A stretch of 64,000 bases of DNA from Psychroflexus planctonicus (GCF_014640195.1 NZ_BMGM01000001.1:186001-250000); one strand, 5' to 3'. Numbered from the stretch's first letter, positions 25,326-35,641 are shown. Notes: a model not told the origin generated them from the sequence alone. A program made the numbers and translations.

Positions 25326-25355
25326 AACAAAGCCTGCGAATGTGCAGGCTTTGTT
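25326..25355 (-). terminator. Terminator of the pdh operon
   Basis: AACAAAGCCTGC (25326-25337) and GCAGGCTTTGTT (25344-25355) make a 12-bp stem with a 6-base loop, 18 bases after the E2 stop codon. The following minus-strand bases are T-rich (GTTT), a modest U-tract. Confidence 0.8.
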
Positions 25356-25373
25356 AGTGCATTTTAATTGAGC

Positions 25374-27059
25374 TTATGCCAGCATGGTTACTGGATTTTC
25401 TAAATAGGTTTTTAAAGTTTGTAAAAACTGAGCTCCAGTTGCGCCATCTACTGTTCTGTGATCGCAAGCTAAAGTTAACTTCATGGTGTTTCCTACTACA
25501 ATTTCTCCGTTTTTAACAACAGGCTTTTCTACAATAGTACCTACTGACAAAATACAAGAATTAGGCTGATTAATAATGCTGGTAAATTCTGTAATTCCAA
25601 ACATTCCTAAATTAGAAACCGTAAACGTACTGCCTTCCATTTCTTGTGGCTGTAGTTTTTTATTTCTCGCTTTTCCAGCTAAACTTTTTACATTATTCCC
25701 AATTTGACTAAGCGTTTGTTGGTCTGCAAATTCTAAAACAGGAACTACCAAGCCTTCATCTACTGCAACAGCAACACCAATGTGAATGTGTTTTGCATAT
25801 CGCATAACATCGTCTTTCCACTGTGTATTAACTTGCGGATGTTTACGCAATGCCATTGCAGAAGCTTTAATTACCAAGTCGTTAAACGATACTTTAGTGT
25901 CTGGCATTTCGTTAATTTGCTTACGAGAAACCATTGCATTATCCATATTTACTTCTACGGTTAAGTAGTAATGTGGAGCAGAGTTTTTAGATTCTAACAA
26001 ACGTTTAGCAATAGTTTTACGCATTTGCGAATTCTTCACTTCTTCAAAAGACTCTTCTCCAGCTGGAACATAAGTTTCTACTGGTTTTTCTTCTTTTGCT
26101 GAAGCTTTATCTTCCGCTTTAGGTTGCTCTTCTTTTGCACTTGAAGCTTTTGGCTTGTAACTTTCTACATCTTTCTTTACAATTCTTCCGTTTTCGCCTG
26201 TGCCTTCAATTTCAGCTAAATCATATCCTTTGTCTTCAGCAATTTTCTTCGCTAATGGAGATGCAAAAATACGTTCGCCGTCTTTTTTCTTCGTTGAAGA
26301 GCTTTCTGAACTTGAATCTTCTTTTGAAGTTTCATCTTCAGTTTTCTCTTTTTTATCTTTATTATCTTTTGAAGCTTTTTTAGCTGAACTTCCACCCGAC
26401 TTAATCGATTTGAGAACCGCATCTACATCTGTACCGCTTGGTCCAATAATAGCCAAAACATCGTCTACAGGAGCAGATTCGCCTTCATCTATACCGATGT
26501 GAAGTAATTCGCCTGCGTAGAAAGATTCAAACTCCATAGTAGCTTTATCAGTTTCAATTTCAGCAAGAATTTCTCCTTCTTCAATTGTATCACCAACTTT
26601 TTTCAACCAAGTTGCCACGGTACCTTCTTCCATGGTATCACTTAATCTTGGCATTGTAACTACTTCTACATCATCAGGAATTCCAGATTCTTCATCATGA
26701 TCTGCAGAGTCTTCGTCTTGGTCTTCTTCATCTTTTGAAGAAGATTTTTCTTCTTTATCATCATCAGAAGATTCTTTATTTTCTGCATTGGCATTTTCAA
26801 TAAGGTCGCTAATATCTTCACCTTCTTCGCCAATAATAGCCAAAAGTGAATCTACTGGTGCGCCTTCTCCTTCTTCAATACCAATATGCAGTAAAGTACC
26901 ATCATGAAAAGATTCGAATTCCATGGTGGCTTTATCAGTTTCAATTTCTGCTAAAATATCACCTTCTTCTACTTTATCTCCTTTTTGTTTTAGCCACTTA
27001 GCAACCACACCTTCTTCCATGGTGTCGCTAAGTCTAGGCATGTTTACTACTTCTGCCAT
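25374..27059 (-). CDS. aceF: Pyruvate dehydrogenase E2, dihydrolipoamide acetyltransferase
   Basis: 561 residues. Two lipoyl domains (about 1-78 and 133-210) each carry the lipoyl-lysine motif E-I-E-T-D-K-A-T-M-E-F. They are near copies of each other, joined by an acidic Ser/Glu/Asp linker. A subunit-binding domain follows (about 265-300: A-S-P-L-A-K-K-I-A-E-D-K-G). The catalytic domain ends with D-H-R-T-V-D-G, the HxxxDG active site. It transfers acetyl groups to CoA in the cytosol. It lies 6 bases after the E1-alpha gene. E1-beta and E3 are not in the window. Confidence 0.95.
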   Translation of the reverse strand: MAEVVNMPRLSDTMEEGVVAKWLKQKGDKVEEGDILAEIETDKATMEFESFHDGTLLHIGIEEGEGAPVDSLLAIIGEEGEDISDLIENANAENKESSDDDKEEKSSSKDEEDQDEDSADHDEESGIPDDVEVVTMPRLSDTMEEGTVATWLKKVGDTIEEGEILAEIETDKATMEFESFYAGELLHIGIDEGESAPVDDVLAIIGPSGTDVDAVLKSIKSGGSSAKKASKDNKDKKEKTEDETSKEDSSSESSSTKKKDGERIFASPLAKKIAEDKGYDLAEIEGTGENGRIVKKDVESYKPKASSAKEEQPKAEDKASAKEEKPVETYVPAGEESFEEVKNSQMRKTIAKRLLESKNSAPHYYLTVEVNMDNAMVSRKQINEMPDTKVSFNDLVIKASAMALRKHPQVNTQWKDDVMRYAKHIHIGVAVAVDEGLVVPVLEFADQQTLSQIGNNVKSLAGKARNKKLQPQEMEGSTFTVSNLGMFGITEFTSIINQPNSCILSVGTIVEKPVVKNGEIVVGNTMKLTLACDHRTVDGATGAQFLQTLKTYLENPVTMLA

Positions 27060-27065
27060 AAGATA

Positions 27066-28064
27066 TTATAATTTATGTGGAATAAAAGGATAGTCTTCTT
27101 GTTCGTATACAACGTCGTACATTACATTTTTCTCTGGAAAATCAGAATCGTCAGCAAACTCTTCGCATTCTTTAACGCGTTCCTTCACTTTCTTATCCAT
27201 TTTTTTCAACTCATCTTCAGTTGCGTATTTTTTCTCTAAAATAGTTTCTTTTACCTGCGCAATTGGGTCTATTTTTTGGTACTCTTCTACTTCGTCTTTG
27301 GTTCTGTATTTTTGTGCATCACTCATAGAATGTCCACGGTAGCGGTAGGTTTTTAAATCTAAGAAAGTGGGTCCTTTTCCAGAGCGTGCTCTATCTATAG
27401 CTTCATCTAAGGCTTCGGCCACTTTAACAGGATTCATGGCATCTACTGGTCCACATGGCATTTCGTAACCCAATCCGAGTTTCCAAATGTCTTCGTGACT
27501 TGCTGTACGTTTCACAGAAGTTCCCATAGCGTAACCGTTATTTTCTACACAGAAAACTACAGGCAAATTCCAATTTACGGCCATGTTGAAGGTTTCGTGT
27601 AAAGAACCTTGTCTTGCTGCACCATCTCCTAAGAAACATAAAGTTACGCTGTCTCTTTTAAAATATTTATCTGCAAAAGCTAGACCTGCACCTAGTGGAA
27701 TTTGACCACCAACAATTCCGTGACCACCATAAAAACGATGTTCTTTAGAAAAAATGTGCATAGAACCGCCCAAACCTTGCGATGTTCCTGTTCCTTTACC
27801 GTACAATTCTGCCATTACGCGTTTGGGATCTACACCCATACCAATAGGCTGAACGTGATTTCGGTAAGCTGTAATCATTCGGTCTTTTGTTAAATCCATA
27901 ACATGTAAAGAACCGGCTAAAATAGCTTCTTGCCCGTTGTATAAATGTAAGAAACCTCTTACTTTTTGCTGAATGTAAACTTGAGCAAGTTTATCTTCAA
28001 ACTTGCGCCAGAAGGACATTTCTTCGTACCAATTTAGGTAAGTCTCTTTGGTGATTTTTTTCAT
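27066..28064 (-). CDS. pdhA: Pyruvate dehydrogenase E1 component, alpha subunit
   Basis: 332 residues. The thiamine-diphosphate motif runs from G-D-G-A-A-R-Q-G (about residue 135) to V-E-N-N-G-Y-A-M-G. H-G-I-V-G-G-Q and the phosphorylation-loop-like segment Y-R-Y-R-G-H-S-M-S-D are typical of PDH E1-alpha. It decarboxylates pyruvate with an E1-beta partner that must lie elsewhere. It is the first gene of a two-gene operon with E2. The 167-base gap upstream separates it from cdd. Confidence 0.95.
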   Translation of the reverse strand: MKKITKETYLNWYEEMSFWRKFEDKLAQVYIQQKVRGFLHLYNGQEAILAGSLHVMDLTKDRMITAYRNHVQPIGMGVDPKRVMAELYGKGTGTSQGLGGSMHIFSKEHRFYGGHGIVGGQIPLGAGLAFADKYFKRDSVTLCFLGDGAARQGSLHETFNMAVNWNLPVVFCVENNGYAMGTSVKRTASHEDIWKLGLGYEMPCGPVDAMNPVKVAEALDEAIDRARSGKGPTFLDLKTYRYRGHSMSDAQKYRTKDEVEEYQKIDPIAQVKETILEKKYATEDELKKMDKKVKERVKECEEFADDSDFPEKNVMYDVVYEQEDYPFIPHKL

Positions 28065-28231
28065 CTCACAATTTGTTTTAATACTTTTATCAAACTGTTT
28101 AGCAATAAAGCCTAAAAACCTAGCTTATGGCAAAAAAACAGAGTTACAAAAGTAATATAATAAATAAGAATTGAAAACACTTTAAGATTTATAATAAGAC
28201 TATAAATCACGAAACCGTTTTCGTTATCAGA

Positions 28232-28714
28232 CTACAAGAAATGACGATCGAAAGCTAAGGGAAGTAAACTTAATAAAGATGCTACTTTACACACTTTTCC
28301 AGATTTACCCATAAAATAAACTTCGATGGGTTGCTTTTGCTTTTGTTCGTATTCTGCAATGGCTTGTCGGCACGCGCCACAAGGCGGAACAGGAACAGTA
28401 TTTGCTCGTTCTCTAGGACCTGCCGTAATGGCTATTTGCAGTATTTTTTGATTTGGAAAGTTAGCTCCCGCAGCGTAAATTGCAGTTCGTTCTGCACACA
28501 ATCCAGAAGGATATGAAGAATTTTCTTGATTGCTACCGCTCACTATTTCTCCATTGCTTAACAACAAAGCTGCACCAACTAAAAATTGAGAATAAGGTGC
28601 GTAAGCATTTGCTCTTACTTCTTTGGCTTTTTGCATTAAATGCTGCACTGCAGCTGGAAGTTCGCTTACATCTTCATAAATTTCAATTTCGGTTGTAATC
28701 TGCTTTTTTTCCAT
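28232..28714 (-). CDS. cdd: Cytidine deaminase
   Basis: 160 residues. Homotetrameric-type cytidine deaminase with the zinc site C-A-E-R-T-A-I and P-P-C-G-A-C-R-Q, and the substrate strand Y-S-Q-F-L-V-G-A-A-L. It converts cytidine and deoxycytidine to uridines for salvage. It starts 8 bases after the porV stop on the same strand, so it is probably co-transcribed with the secretion gene, although the two functions are unrelated. Confidence 0.95.
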   Translation of the reverse strand: MEKKQITTEIEIYEDVSELPAAVQHLMQKAKEVRANAYAPYSQFLVGAALLLSNGEIVSGSNQENSSYPSGLCAERTAIYAAGANFPNQKILQIAITAGPRERANTVPVPPCGACRQAIAEYEQKQKQPIEVYFMGKSGKVCKVASLLSLLPLAFDRHFL

Positions 28715-28722
28715 TCAAATAA

Positions 28723-29895
28723 TTAAAATTCTACGTAAGCTTTTTCTCCAATATTAAATGAAATAGAGAAACGTAAAGTTCCTTCTAGCGGATTGGTAAC
28801 TCCTTGTGCTGTTGAAAATAAGTAAGAGGCATCAATAATAACAGATGTGTATTTGAATCCGAAACCAAACGTGGCGTATTGTCTGAATCCCTTTTCTGGA
28901 GCTTCATAAAAATATCCTGCTCGAATAGCAAAACTATCTTCATACCAATACTCGGCTCCTAAAGACCAAATTACTTCTTTGAATTCTTCAGACAAACCAT
29001 CAGGCGCATCGTTCCAAGATGAGAAAATAGCTCCAAATTGACTTTGAGACCTATATTCTTCCGCGAGTTCATTTCTCTCTTGATTAGTTGCATCCTCTGG
29101 AATATCTGGCGGCGTAGGCACTAAAAGTTTGTTAGCTTCTAAATAAACACCTATTCGGTTGGCATCATCTAAAATAAAGTCGAAGCCTCCACCAATTTTA
29201 AATGTGGTGGGTATAAAATTATCTTGTTCAGTTGAGTTAGAATAGCTAATTTTTGGTCCAATATTGGTAATGGCCGCTCCTGCTCTCCATCTCCCAGCAA
29301 AATCTTGATATGCTTTAACTGGACCACGGTAAAACGCATGAATGTCTGCTGCAAAACTATTGGCAGCGGATGCATCTTGTCCGCCTTCAGATGGTATTCG
29401 TAAATCTGAACGCAAATAGCGTCCGGTTACTGCCATGGAGAAATTTTCGCTCAATCGTAAAGCATAGCTTACATCTACTGCTAATTCGTTAGGCTCTACT
29501 TCTCTTGCAACTTGATCAGCAGTTTGTCTTAATTCTACTCCACCTAAACCAAAATAACGCAAACTACCAGAAAATGAACTTCTCTCGTTGATGCGATTAT
29601 AGTAGGTAAGTGTACCTAAATTAATATCGTCTACCAATTCTCTTAAATAAGGTGTATAACCAAATCCAACTCCTTGTTTGGTTTCCGAAAAAGCAAATTT
29701 TGCTGGATTCCATTGTTGTGAAAATGCGTCTACCGGAGTAGCAATACCTTGGTCTCCAATAGCTGAAGAACGTGCATCTGCTGCAATAGATAAAAAAGGA
29801 ACAGCTGTAGTAATTGGTCTTACGGGTTCTGTTTGACTAAATGTTGTTTGAGTAAGTAAGAAACAAGCTATTAGGGGTAAAAAAATCTTCTTCAT
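28723..29895 (-). CDS. porV: Type IX secretion outer-membrane protein PorV
   Basis: 390 residues. A signal peptide (F-L-P-L-I-A-C-F-L-L-T-Q-T-T-F-S-Q) is followed by the conserved PorV start A-V-P-F-L-S-I-A-A-D-A-R-S-S-A-I-G-D. The rest is a beta-barrel of the FadL-like fold ending in aromatic strands. PorV shuttles T9SS cargo from the SprA/Sov channel to the PorU sortase at the cell surface. PorU lies directly upstream, 40 bases apart, and gldJ beyond it is divergent, which is the common flavobacterial arrangement. Confidence 0.93.
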   Translation of the reverse strand: MKKIFLPLIACFLLTQTTFSQTEPVRPITTAVPFLSIAADARSSAIGDQGIATPVDAFSQQWNPAKFAFSETKQGVGFGYTPYLRELVDDINLGTLTYYNRINERSSFSGSLRYFGLGGVELRQTADQVAREVEPNELAVDVSYALRLSENFSMAVTGRYLRSDLRIPSEGGQDASAANSFAADIHAFYRGPVKAYQDFAGRWRAGAAITNIGPKISYSNSTEQDNFIPTTFKIGGGFDFILDDANRIGVYLEANKLLVPTPPDIPEDATNQERNELAEEYRSQSQFGAIFSSWNDAPDGLSEEFKEVIWSLGAEYWYEDSFAIRAGYFYEAPEKGFRQYATFGFGFKYTSVIIDASYLFSTAQGVTNPLEGTLRFSISFNIGEKAYVEF

Positions 29896-29935
29896 AAATT
29901 TCTAAAATGTTTGCAAATATAGGTTTTATTTGAGA

Positions 29936-32900
29936 CTATAAAATGACGAGTTTTTCGTATTTTTCTGTTTTATGATTGGTTAAGGTTGAGCGAACTGTTA
30001 ATTTATATACATAAACTCCTTTTCCTATTCGATCTCCAAAATCGTCTCTTCCATCCCAAGTAATGTCTCTGGACAAGAATCCATCGGTATTGATTAATTG
30101 GTTTTGAGACCAAACCACTTTCCCTGTTACCGTAAATACTTGCACTTGCACTTCTAAAGGTTCGAATGGACGGTTATGGTTAAACCAAAATTCTGTATAA
30201 TCTGTAAATGGATTTGGATAATTTAAAACACGTGTAACGCTTAACTCTTCTTCGCTAGAAACGGTGAAATGGATTTCTGCTATGGAAGAATTGTTGTAGG
30301 TATCCCAAGCCCTAAATCGCAAGACGTGCGGACCTTCTTCCAAATCGCGTAATTGATAATAAACTGTACCGCGAGTAAAATCGTCTGCTTCTGCCTCGTA
30401 ATATTCGTTAAGCACAACCGGATTTTCATCGTCTTCATCTAAAATGGCTACAATATCGTGACCAATTCCACCGGCGGTATTAATGCCACTCATGTCTTCT
30501 AAATTGGCTAATATAAACGGTGAACTATCTGTAATTCCGCCATCAACAAAAGTTTCATCATTCATAAACAACTGAATAAGTGGACCTTCATTATCTTCGG
30601 GTGCATCTTCATTGATTCCGCCTACTAGAATTTCATTGGAGTGGCCAACTTGGTCTTCTAAAATATTGTCTCGAACAGCGTACATACTAATCCGACCGTT
30701 ATCTACTGGAACACGTGTATCTTTTGGCAAGATAAATTCTACTTCAAAAGTTCCATCAGCAACAGTAGACTGACCTTTGAAAAGGGTTTCGCCTAAAGTA
30801 GTAAAATCTAAAACCAATATTTCACCATTATTATTAGTAGTACCATCGTTTGCTAGAGTAGAGCGATCAATGCGTTTATCGAAAATAGTGGTGCTTAAAC
30901 TTCCACTATAATTGGTCATTCGATCTCCATTAGCATTTACAATTTCTCCAGTAATTTTATTTCTGCTTAATCCTTTTAAGGTATCCGTTGATTGAGCAAA
31001 AGGTTGATTATTTAGCGTAGTTAAACGAATTTGTGGTTCACCATAAGGCAATCTTAGTGCGGGATCACCCAGATAAAAGACGATTCTTTTTCCATCTGAA
31101 CCCAAATTGTTTTTAGTTTGCATTACCGCTTCACCCACAGTATAACCAACTTCATCATAATCGAATAAAAAAGGAGCAAGTACATTGTTAAAACTAACTC
31201 CCGCACCAACTCCAATGGCTCGCGTGGTCGTAATCATAGAAACAGGTCCGCCTTGTGGGTTTTGATAACATAATTCGCCTGCGGTAATTCGCAACGGGTT
31301 ATCAAACTTTGTAAATTCACAAGTAACCGTTACAAACACATTGTACCTGAGCGGGTTTCGCCAAGATTGCACATTTTCTGCAGTTACTAAGCGTTCTTGG
31401 CCTAAACCTTCTTCGCCGCCGTGCCCAAAATAGTTCACTACAGAAACTCCTAATTCAATTTGGTCTGTTATGGCTTTATTCACTTCTGGATACCGATCGC
31501 CACCTGCCGAAGAAATTTGCTGAAATGCATCTGCATGAATTTTCTTTACATTAATATTGGGTTTATTCAATGAAATTTGATCTCCCAAATTATCCAATTG
31601 TACTTGTATTTGTTGGTGTTCCCAACTTAAATCTACGTCATCAGAAATCAACAAGAAGTTATTTCTCCAACTTGCATAAGAAGGTCTACTTTCAAATTCT
31701 TCAATTTTAGTAATCATTTGGTCTGCAAGTTGCGGTGTGTCTGCAACAATTCTACCAATTGCCAAATCCATTAAATTATTAGCACTCATGTTGCCTTCGC
31801 TCGGATCCATCATGGTGTAAAAATCGTCTGACATAAACGAACTAACAGTAGTTGCAAAACTACCTAAATTTTGAAATGTTGGAACAATATTGTTATTGTC
31901 CTGCAAACGGTCTTTGTAGTCTACAGAAGTATCTCCTATTAAAGCAACAAATTTTAGGCGGTTTTCTGGAGAAGATGCATTGTAATAAATGTATCTGATA
32001 AAATTTCTAATTGCAGCAATATCTTGTTTTCCAGAATTAAACTCGTTATAAATCTGGTCTAAAGATACCACACGCGAAGTTAGGTTGCTTGTTGATGATC
32101 TTAAATCGGCCAATCGATTAGCTTGAGCTAAAAAATCACTATGCGTTATCACCAAGTAGTCTATATCTTCAAATTGACCTTGGGCATTGGTTAAAATTGT
32201 TCCTTTTAAATTTTGGTTGCTTACATTCTTATTACTTTGGTCTATTAAAGGCGTAAATGCATCTGAAGGAACAAAAGCTTGATATTTTCTTTGTTCACCT
32301 AAATTAGCTTTAAAAGAAAAGCTAGCTTGATTGGTTTCATTTTGATAAGAACTAACTTGATGCATGTCTGTAATATCCCAAACCTGGCTAATCCTACTAG
32401 CATTGCTAATTACATATTCACCAACACCAATTTGCGTATCTATATCATTTTTCTGAAAAGTAAATTGTAGGTTGTTATTGGTTCCCGATAATTCCCTAAC
32501 CGCTTCTAAGCGAATATAATCTAAAAAGCCTCTAGCCGCCGGATTACCTTGTTTGTTGTAAGTTAAGGAAATAGAAATGTCATCTTGGTTTACATTTAAT
32601 ACTCTATTGAAACTAGCTCCTCTAGATGGCAAATCTCTTCCTGTAGAAAGTATGGTAGCATTCCCTAGAAATTCTCCGTTTACACCAACCGTCATTGAAG
32701 TTGTACTAATGGAAATCCCGCCTAACAAAATATTTAACTCAACAGGCTCCGTAGTTACTAAGTTTGGAAAATTAAAGCTGTAATCCCGTTGAGTAGTAAT
32801 ATCAAAACGATCTCCAAACCAGCGTCTACCAACTAAAGAAAGGGATGTTTCATCTACTTCATAATACCTAGAATCATCAAAAGTTGAAATTACAAGGTTT

Positions 32901-33787
32901 GGATTTGCTGTTGGCTCAACAGCAGGCTCAACTCTTTTTCCTTGTCCACCACTAAAGGTAACATAATAATAAGCACGGTCTGCATATAGGTTTAGGTGAG
33001 TTTCGTTTTCTGGTGAGTAATTCCCATCGGTAGCTTCAGCATAAAAAAGCGCATCATCTCCTTGTGAAAAAGAATTGGGATTGGCCAGATTAAGTTGAAG
33101 CGGAATTTCAGGTAAATCGTAAAATTTTTCTGGTGTATTTGCATTAATTAAAGGAAGCATTTGCCCGCCGTGACCATAAATTTTAAGTGTGTTGGGATTG
33201 ATTTCGTCTTGCGTAAAACCTAGACTTCGTAAAAAGTTAAAATCGATGCGGTGTATTCCTGATTTTTCAACGTAAAACTTTCGCCATTTACCACTTTCTA
33301 ATACAGAATTTACAACTGGCGGTACTTGGTCTTGATTTTTGTTTTTCGCATAGGTATTAGGACGAGAAGAAACGGTATTAAGTGTAAAACTTACTAAGCG
33401 CTGCACGCGATTGTTAACTTTTCGAAAAGGATTTAATTCAAGAATGGTTTTTGATTTGCCACGTGCATTTGCAATGCTAAATTGATAGTTGAAATCTGAA
33501 TTTTCTAGCTTAATATTTTCAAGTAGATTTTCATTTACATCTTCAAATACTGGATTTGAAATTTCGTAGAATACGGTACCATCAAAATTGCGCACATACA
33601 TCAACTTTTCTTCAGCTAAGTCATATTGGCGAAAATCTGCATTAAAACTTGGAATGTAGACGGGCTTTTCTGGATCTGAAGAAATGTTTTCCTGATCATT
33701 CCATTTTAAATCAATTTGTTGGTTTTGAGCAAAGCCAACAAAACAACTCATTAATAGTATAAGTAAAGTGATTTTTTTCATTCCCAT
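29936..33787 (-). CDS. porU: Type IX secretion sortase PorU
   Basis: 1283 residues, the expected size. A signal peptide is followed by a long beta-rich N-terminal part and then a gingipain-type C25 peptidase domain. The catalytic His is in V-V-N-Y-F-G-H-G-G (about residue 786) and the catalytic Cys in T-V-T-C-E-F-T-K-F (about residue 822). The C-terminal 90 residues look like a T9SS sorting-domain fold (N-Y-P-N-P-F ... G-K-G-V-Y-V-Y-K-L). PorU removes the C-terminal signal from cargo and attaches it to the surface. It may start at either of two ATGs, 33787 or 33781. Confidence 0.95.
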   Translation of the reverse strand: MGMKKITLLILLMSCFVGFAQNQQIDLKWNDQENISSDPEKPVYIPSFNADFRQYDLAEEKLMYVRNFDGTVFYEISNPVFEDVNENLLENIKLENSDFNYQFSIANARGKSKTILELNPFRKVNNRVQRLVSFTLNTVSSRPNTYAKNKNQDQVPPVVNSVLESGKWRKFYVEKSGIHRIDFNFLRSLGFTQDEINPNTLKIYGHGGQMLPLINANTPEKFYDLPEIPLQLNLANPNSFSQGDDALFYAEATDGNYSPENETHLNLYADRAYYYVTFSGGQGKRVEPAVEPTANPNLVISTFDDSRYYEVDETSLSLVGRRWFGDRFDITTQRDYSFNFPNLVTTEPVELNILLGGISISTTSMTVGVNGEFLGNATILSTGRDLPSRGASFNRVLNVNQDDISISLTYNKQGNPAARGFLDYIRLEAVRELSGTNNNLQFTFQKNDIDTQIGVGEYVISNASRISQVWDITDMHQVSSYQNETNQASFSFKANLGEQRKYQAFVPSDAFTPLIDQSNKNVSNQNLKGTILTNAQGQFEDIDYLVITHSDFLAQANRLADLRSSTSNLTSRVVSLDQIYNEFNSGKQDIAAIRNFIRYIYYNASSPENRLKFVALIGDTSVDYKDRLQDNNNIVPTFQNLGSFATTVSSFMSDDFYTMMDPSEGNMSANNLMDLAIGRIVADTPQLADQMITKIEEFESRPSYASWRNNFLLISDDVDLSWEHQQIQVQLDNLGDQISLNKPNINVKKIHADAFQQISSAGGDRYPEVNKAITDQIELGVSVVNYFGHGGEEGLGQERLVTAENVQSWRNPLRYNVFVTVTCEFTKFDNPLRITAGELCYQNPQGGPVSMITTTRAIGVGAGVSFNNVLAPFLFDYDEVGYTVGEAVMQTKNNLGSDGKRIVFYLGDPALRLPYGEPQIRLTTLNNQPFAQSTDTLKGLSRNKITGEIVNANGDRMTNYSGSLSTTIFDKRIDRSTLANDGTTNNNGEILVLDFTTLGETLFKGQSTVADGTFEVEFILPKDTRVPVDNGRISMYAVRDNILEDQVGHSNEILVGGINEDAPEDNEGPLIQLFMNDETFVDGGITDSSPFILANLEDMSGINTAGGIGHDIVAILDEDDENPVVLNEYYEAEADDFTRGTVYYQLRDLEEGPHVLRFRAWDTYNNSSIAEIHFTVSSEEELSVTRVLNYPNPFTDYTEFWFNHNRPFEPLEVQVQVFTVTGKVVWSQNQLINTDGFLSRDITWDGRDDFGDRIGKGVYVYKLTVRSTLTNHKTEKYEKLVIL

Positions 33788-33894
33788 GCAAAAGTTATAT
33801 CAAGATAACGCAAACAAGGCTCGCGTATTATTTTAGTTCAAAAATACTTTATTTGAATAAAATATAAAGACAATCTCTAATTATTAAAAATAAA

Positions 33895-33925
33895 CTTGAT
33901 TTTACATCGTTAATTAGTATATTGC
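33895..33925 (+). promoter_or_regulatory. Promoter of gldJ
   Basis: CTTG (33895-33898) and TATATTGC (33918-33925) are 19 bases apart, close to the Bacteroidota TTTG / TAnnTTTG pattern with one base missing from the -7 T-run. Transcription would start near 33930, about 25 bases before the ATG. Confidence 0.5.
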
Positions 33926-33954
33926 GAGCCTATTTTTAGGATAAAATTATCATT

Positions 33955-35616
33955 ATGAAGTGTATATCTTTTTGGAAACTATCCCTTTTCTTAGTTATTG
34001 TTGGAAGTGTAACAAGTTGTTCTCTTTTTCAAAACGAAGACAAGTATTCTAGCGCAACTGGCTGGGATTTAAGCGGTGGCGAAGGCGGTGTTGAATATCA
34101 AACTGACTATCGCGAACAGGAGCCTGGACCAAATTTAATTTTTGTGGAAGGCGGAACTTTTACCATGGGTAAAGTTCAGGATGATCCGATGAAGGATTGG
34201 AACAACACCCCTACTCAGCAACACGTTCAATCTTTTTATATGGATGAACATGAAGTTACCAACTTAATGTACTTAGAATACTTAGATTGGTTGAAGAAGA
34301 CTTTTCCACCTTCAGAATCTAATTTTAGAAATATTTATTACGGTGCTGTTCCTGATACCTTGGTTTGGAGAAATCCACTTGGTTTTAACGAAAACATGAC
34401 CAATAATTACCTAAGACATCCTGCTTACAGAAAATATCCTGTTGTAGGTGTAAACTGGGTACAAGCTGTGGAATTTAGCAAATGGAGAACAGACCGAGTT
34501 AACGAATTACGTTTAGAAAGAGAAGGCTACACAAGTCTAGAAGCAAGAACAAGCACAGACCCAACTTCTATATTTACCACAGAAACTTACGTGAATACAC
34601 CTACTCAAGTTTATGGTGGAGACGAAGAAAAGTTATTAGGTGGAAGAAAATCTGACAAAAAAGGATATGAAGACGAAAACGGTGAACGCCGTGATAAGTT
34701 TGTACAGCAAAAAGATGGTGTTTTATTACCAGATTACCGCTTACCAACAGAAGCAGAATGGGAATATGCAGCATTAGGACAAAATTCTATTCGCGATTTT
34801 AATTCTTACCGTGGTAGAAAAAAATATCCTTGGGATGGTCGCTACACTCGTTCTGAAAGTAGAAAATCTTTAGGAGACCAAAGAGCAAACTTTAAACAAG
34901 GTTCTGGAGATTATGGTGGAATTGGCGGATGGAGTGACGACGGCGCTGACATTACAGCTGAAGTAAAAACTTTTGAACCAAACGATTATGGATTGTATGA
35001 CATGGCTGGAAACGTTGCAGAATGGGTAGCCGATGTTTACAGACCTACCGTAGATAATGAATATAACGATTTTAACTATTACCGTGGTAATGTATACACC
35101 AAAAACGTAATCAACGACGACGGAACAGTAAAAGTTTTAGATGCTTCTGAAGTAGTTTACGACACTTTGCCTAATGCTAAAATTGTAGCGGTAAATTTAC
35201 CTGGTGAAATTAAAAAACAACCTATTGATGAAAATGAAACCTACATGCGTACTCAGTTTGACGAAAGTTACAATGTAGATTATAGAGATGGAGACAAACA
35301 ATCTTCTATTTATTTTGATCAATCTTCAACTAATGTTGAAAATAAAATGTACAACTCTCCTGAAAACGAAGTAACTGTAAATCCAAACACAGATAACTTA
35401 GTAAGAAAGAAAGACGAAAGTAACAACCGTACAACACTTATTGATGACAAAGTAAGAGTGTACAAAGGTGGTTCTTGGAGAGATAGAGCATATTGGTTAG
35501 ATCCAGCTCAGAGAAGATATTACCCACAACATATGGCAACCGATTATATAGGCTTTAGAAATGCAATGTCTAAAGTTGGGGCTAAATCAGATCAAAAAGG
35601 GAGAACTAGAAAATAA
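33955..35616 (+). CDS. gldJ: Gliding motility lipoprotein GldJ
   Basis: 553 residues. It has a lipoprotein signal with Cys22 (V-G-S-V-T-S-C-S) and then a formylglycine-generating-enzyme-like (SUMF1) domain: F-V-E-G-G-T-F-T-M-G, H-E-V-T-N, P-V-V-G-V-N-W, L-P-T-E-A-E-W-E-Y-A-A, and the C-terminal Y-K-G-G-S-W-R-D-R-A and G-F-R-N. GldJ stabilises the GldK-GldN ring of the type IX secretion and gliding machine in the outer membrane. An acidic, Asn-rich insertion splits the domain. It is followed by a clear terminator and is divergent from porU. Confidence 0.95.
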   Translation: MKCISFWKLSLFLVIVGSVTSCSLFQNEDKYSSATGWDLSGGEGGVEYQTDYREQEPGPNLIFVEGGTFTMGKVQDDPMKDWNNTPTQQHVQSFYMDEHEVTNLMYLEYLDWLKKTFPPSESNFRNIYYGAVPDTLVWRNPLGFNENMTNNYLRHPAYRKYPVVGVNWVQAVEFSKWRTDRVNELRLEREGYTSLEARTSTDPTSIFTTETYVNTPTQVYGGDEEKLLGGRKSDKKGYEDENGERRDKFVQQKDGVLLPDYRLPTEAEWEYAALGQNSIRDFNSYRGRKKYPWDGRYTRSESRKSLGDQRANFKQGSGDYGGIGGWSDDGADITAEVKTFEPNDYGLYDMAGNVAEWVADVYRPTVDNEYNDFNYYRGNVYTKNVINDDGTVKVLDASEVVYDTLPNAKIVAVNLPGEIKKQPIDENETYMRTQFDESYNVDYRDGDKQSSIYFDQSSTNVENKMYNSPENEVTVNPNTDNLVRKKDESNNRTTLIDDKVRVYKGGSWRDRAYWLDPAQRRYYPQHMATDYIGFRNAMSKVGAKSDQKGRTRK

Positions 35617-35641
35617 TCTAAGTTATCCAATACTTAACACT

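Noticed and set aside
25374-27059. Duplicated lipoyl domains of E2 as an anomaly
   Set aside because: Two or more lipoyl domains are normal in pyruvate dehydrogenase E2 proteins.
28723-33787. porV and porU as acquired genes
   Set aside because: Base composition and gene order fit the surrounding flavobacterial chromosome; no mobile-element marks flank them.
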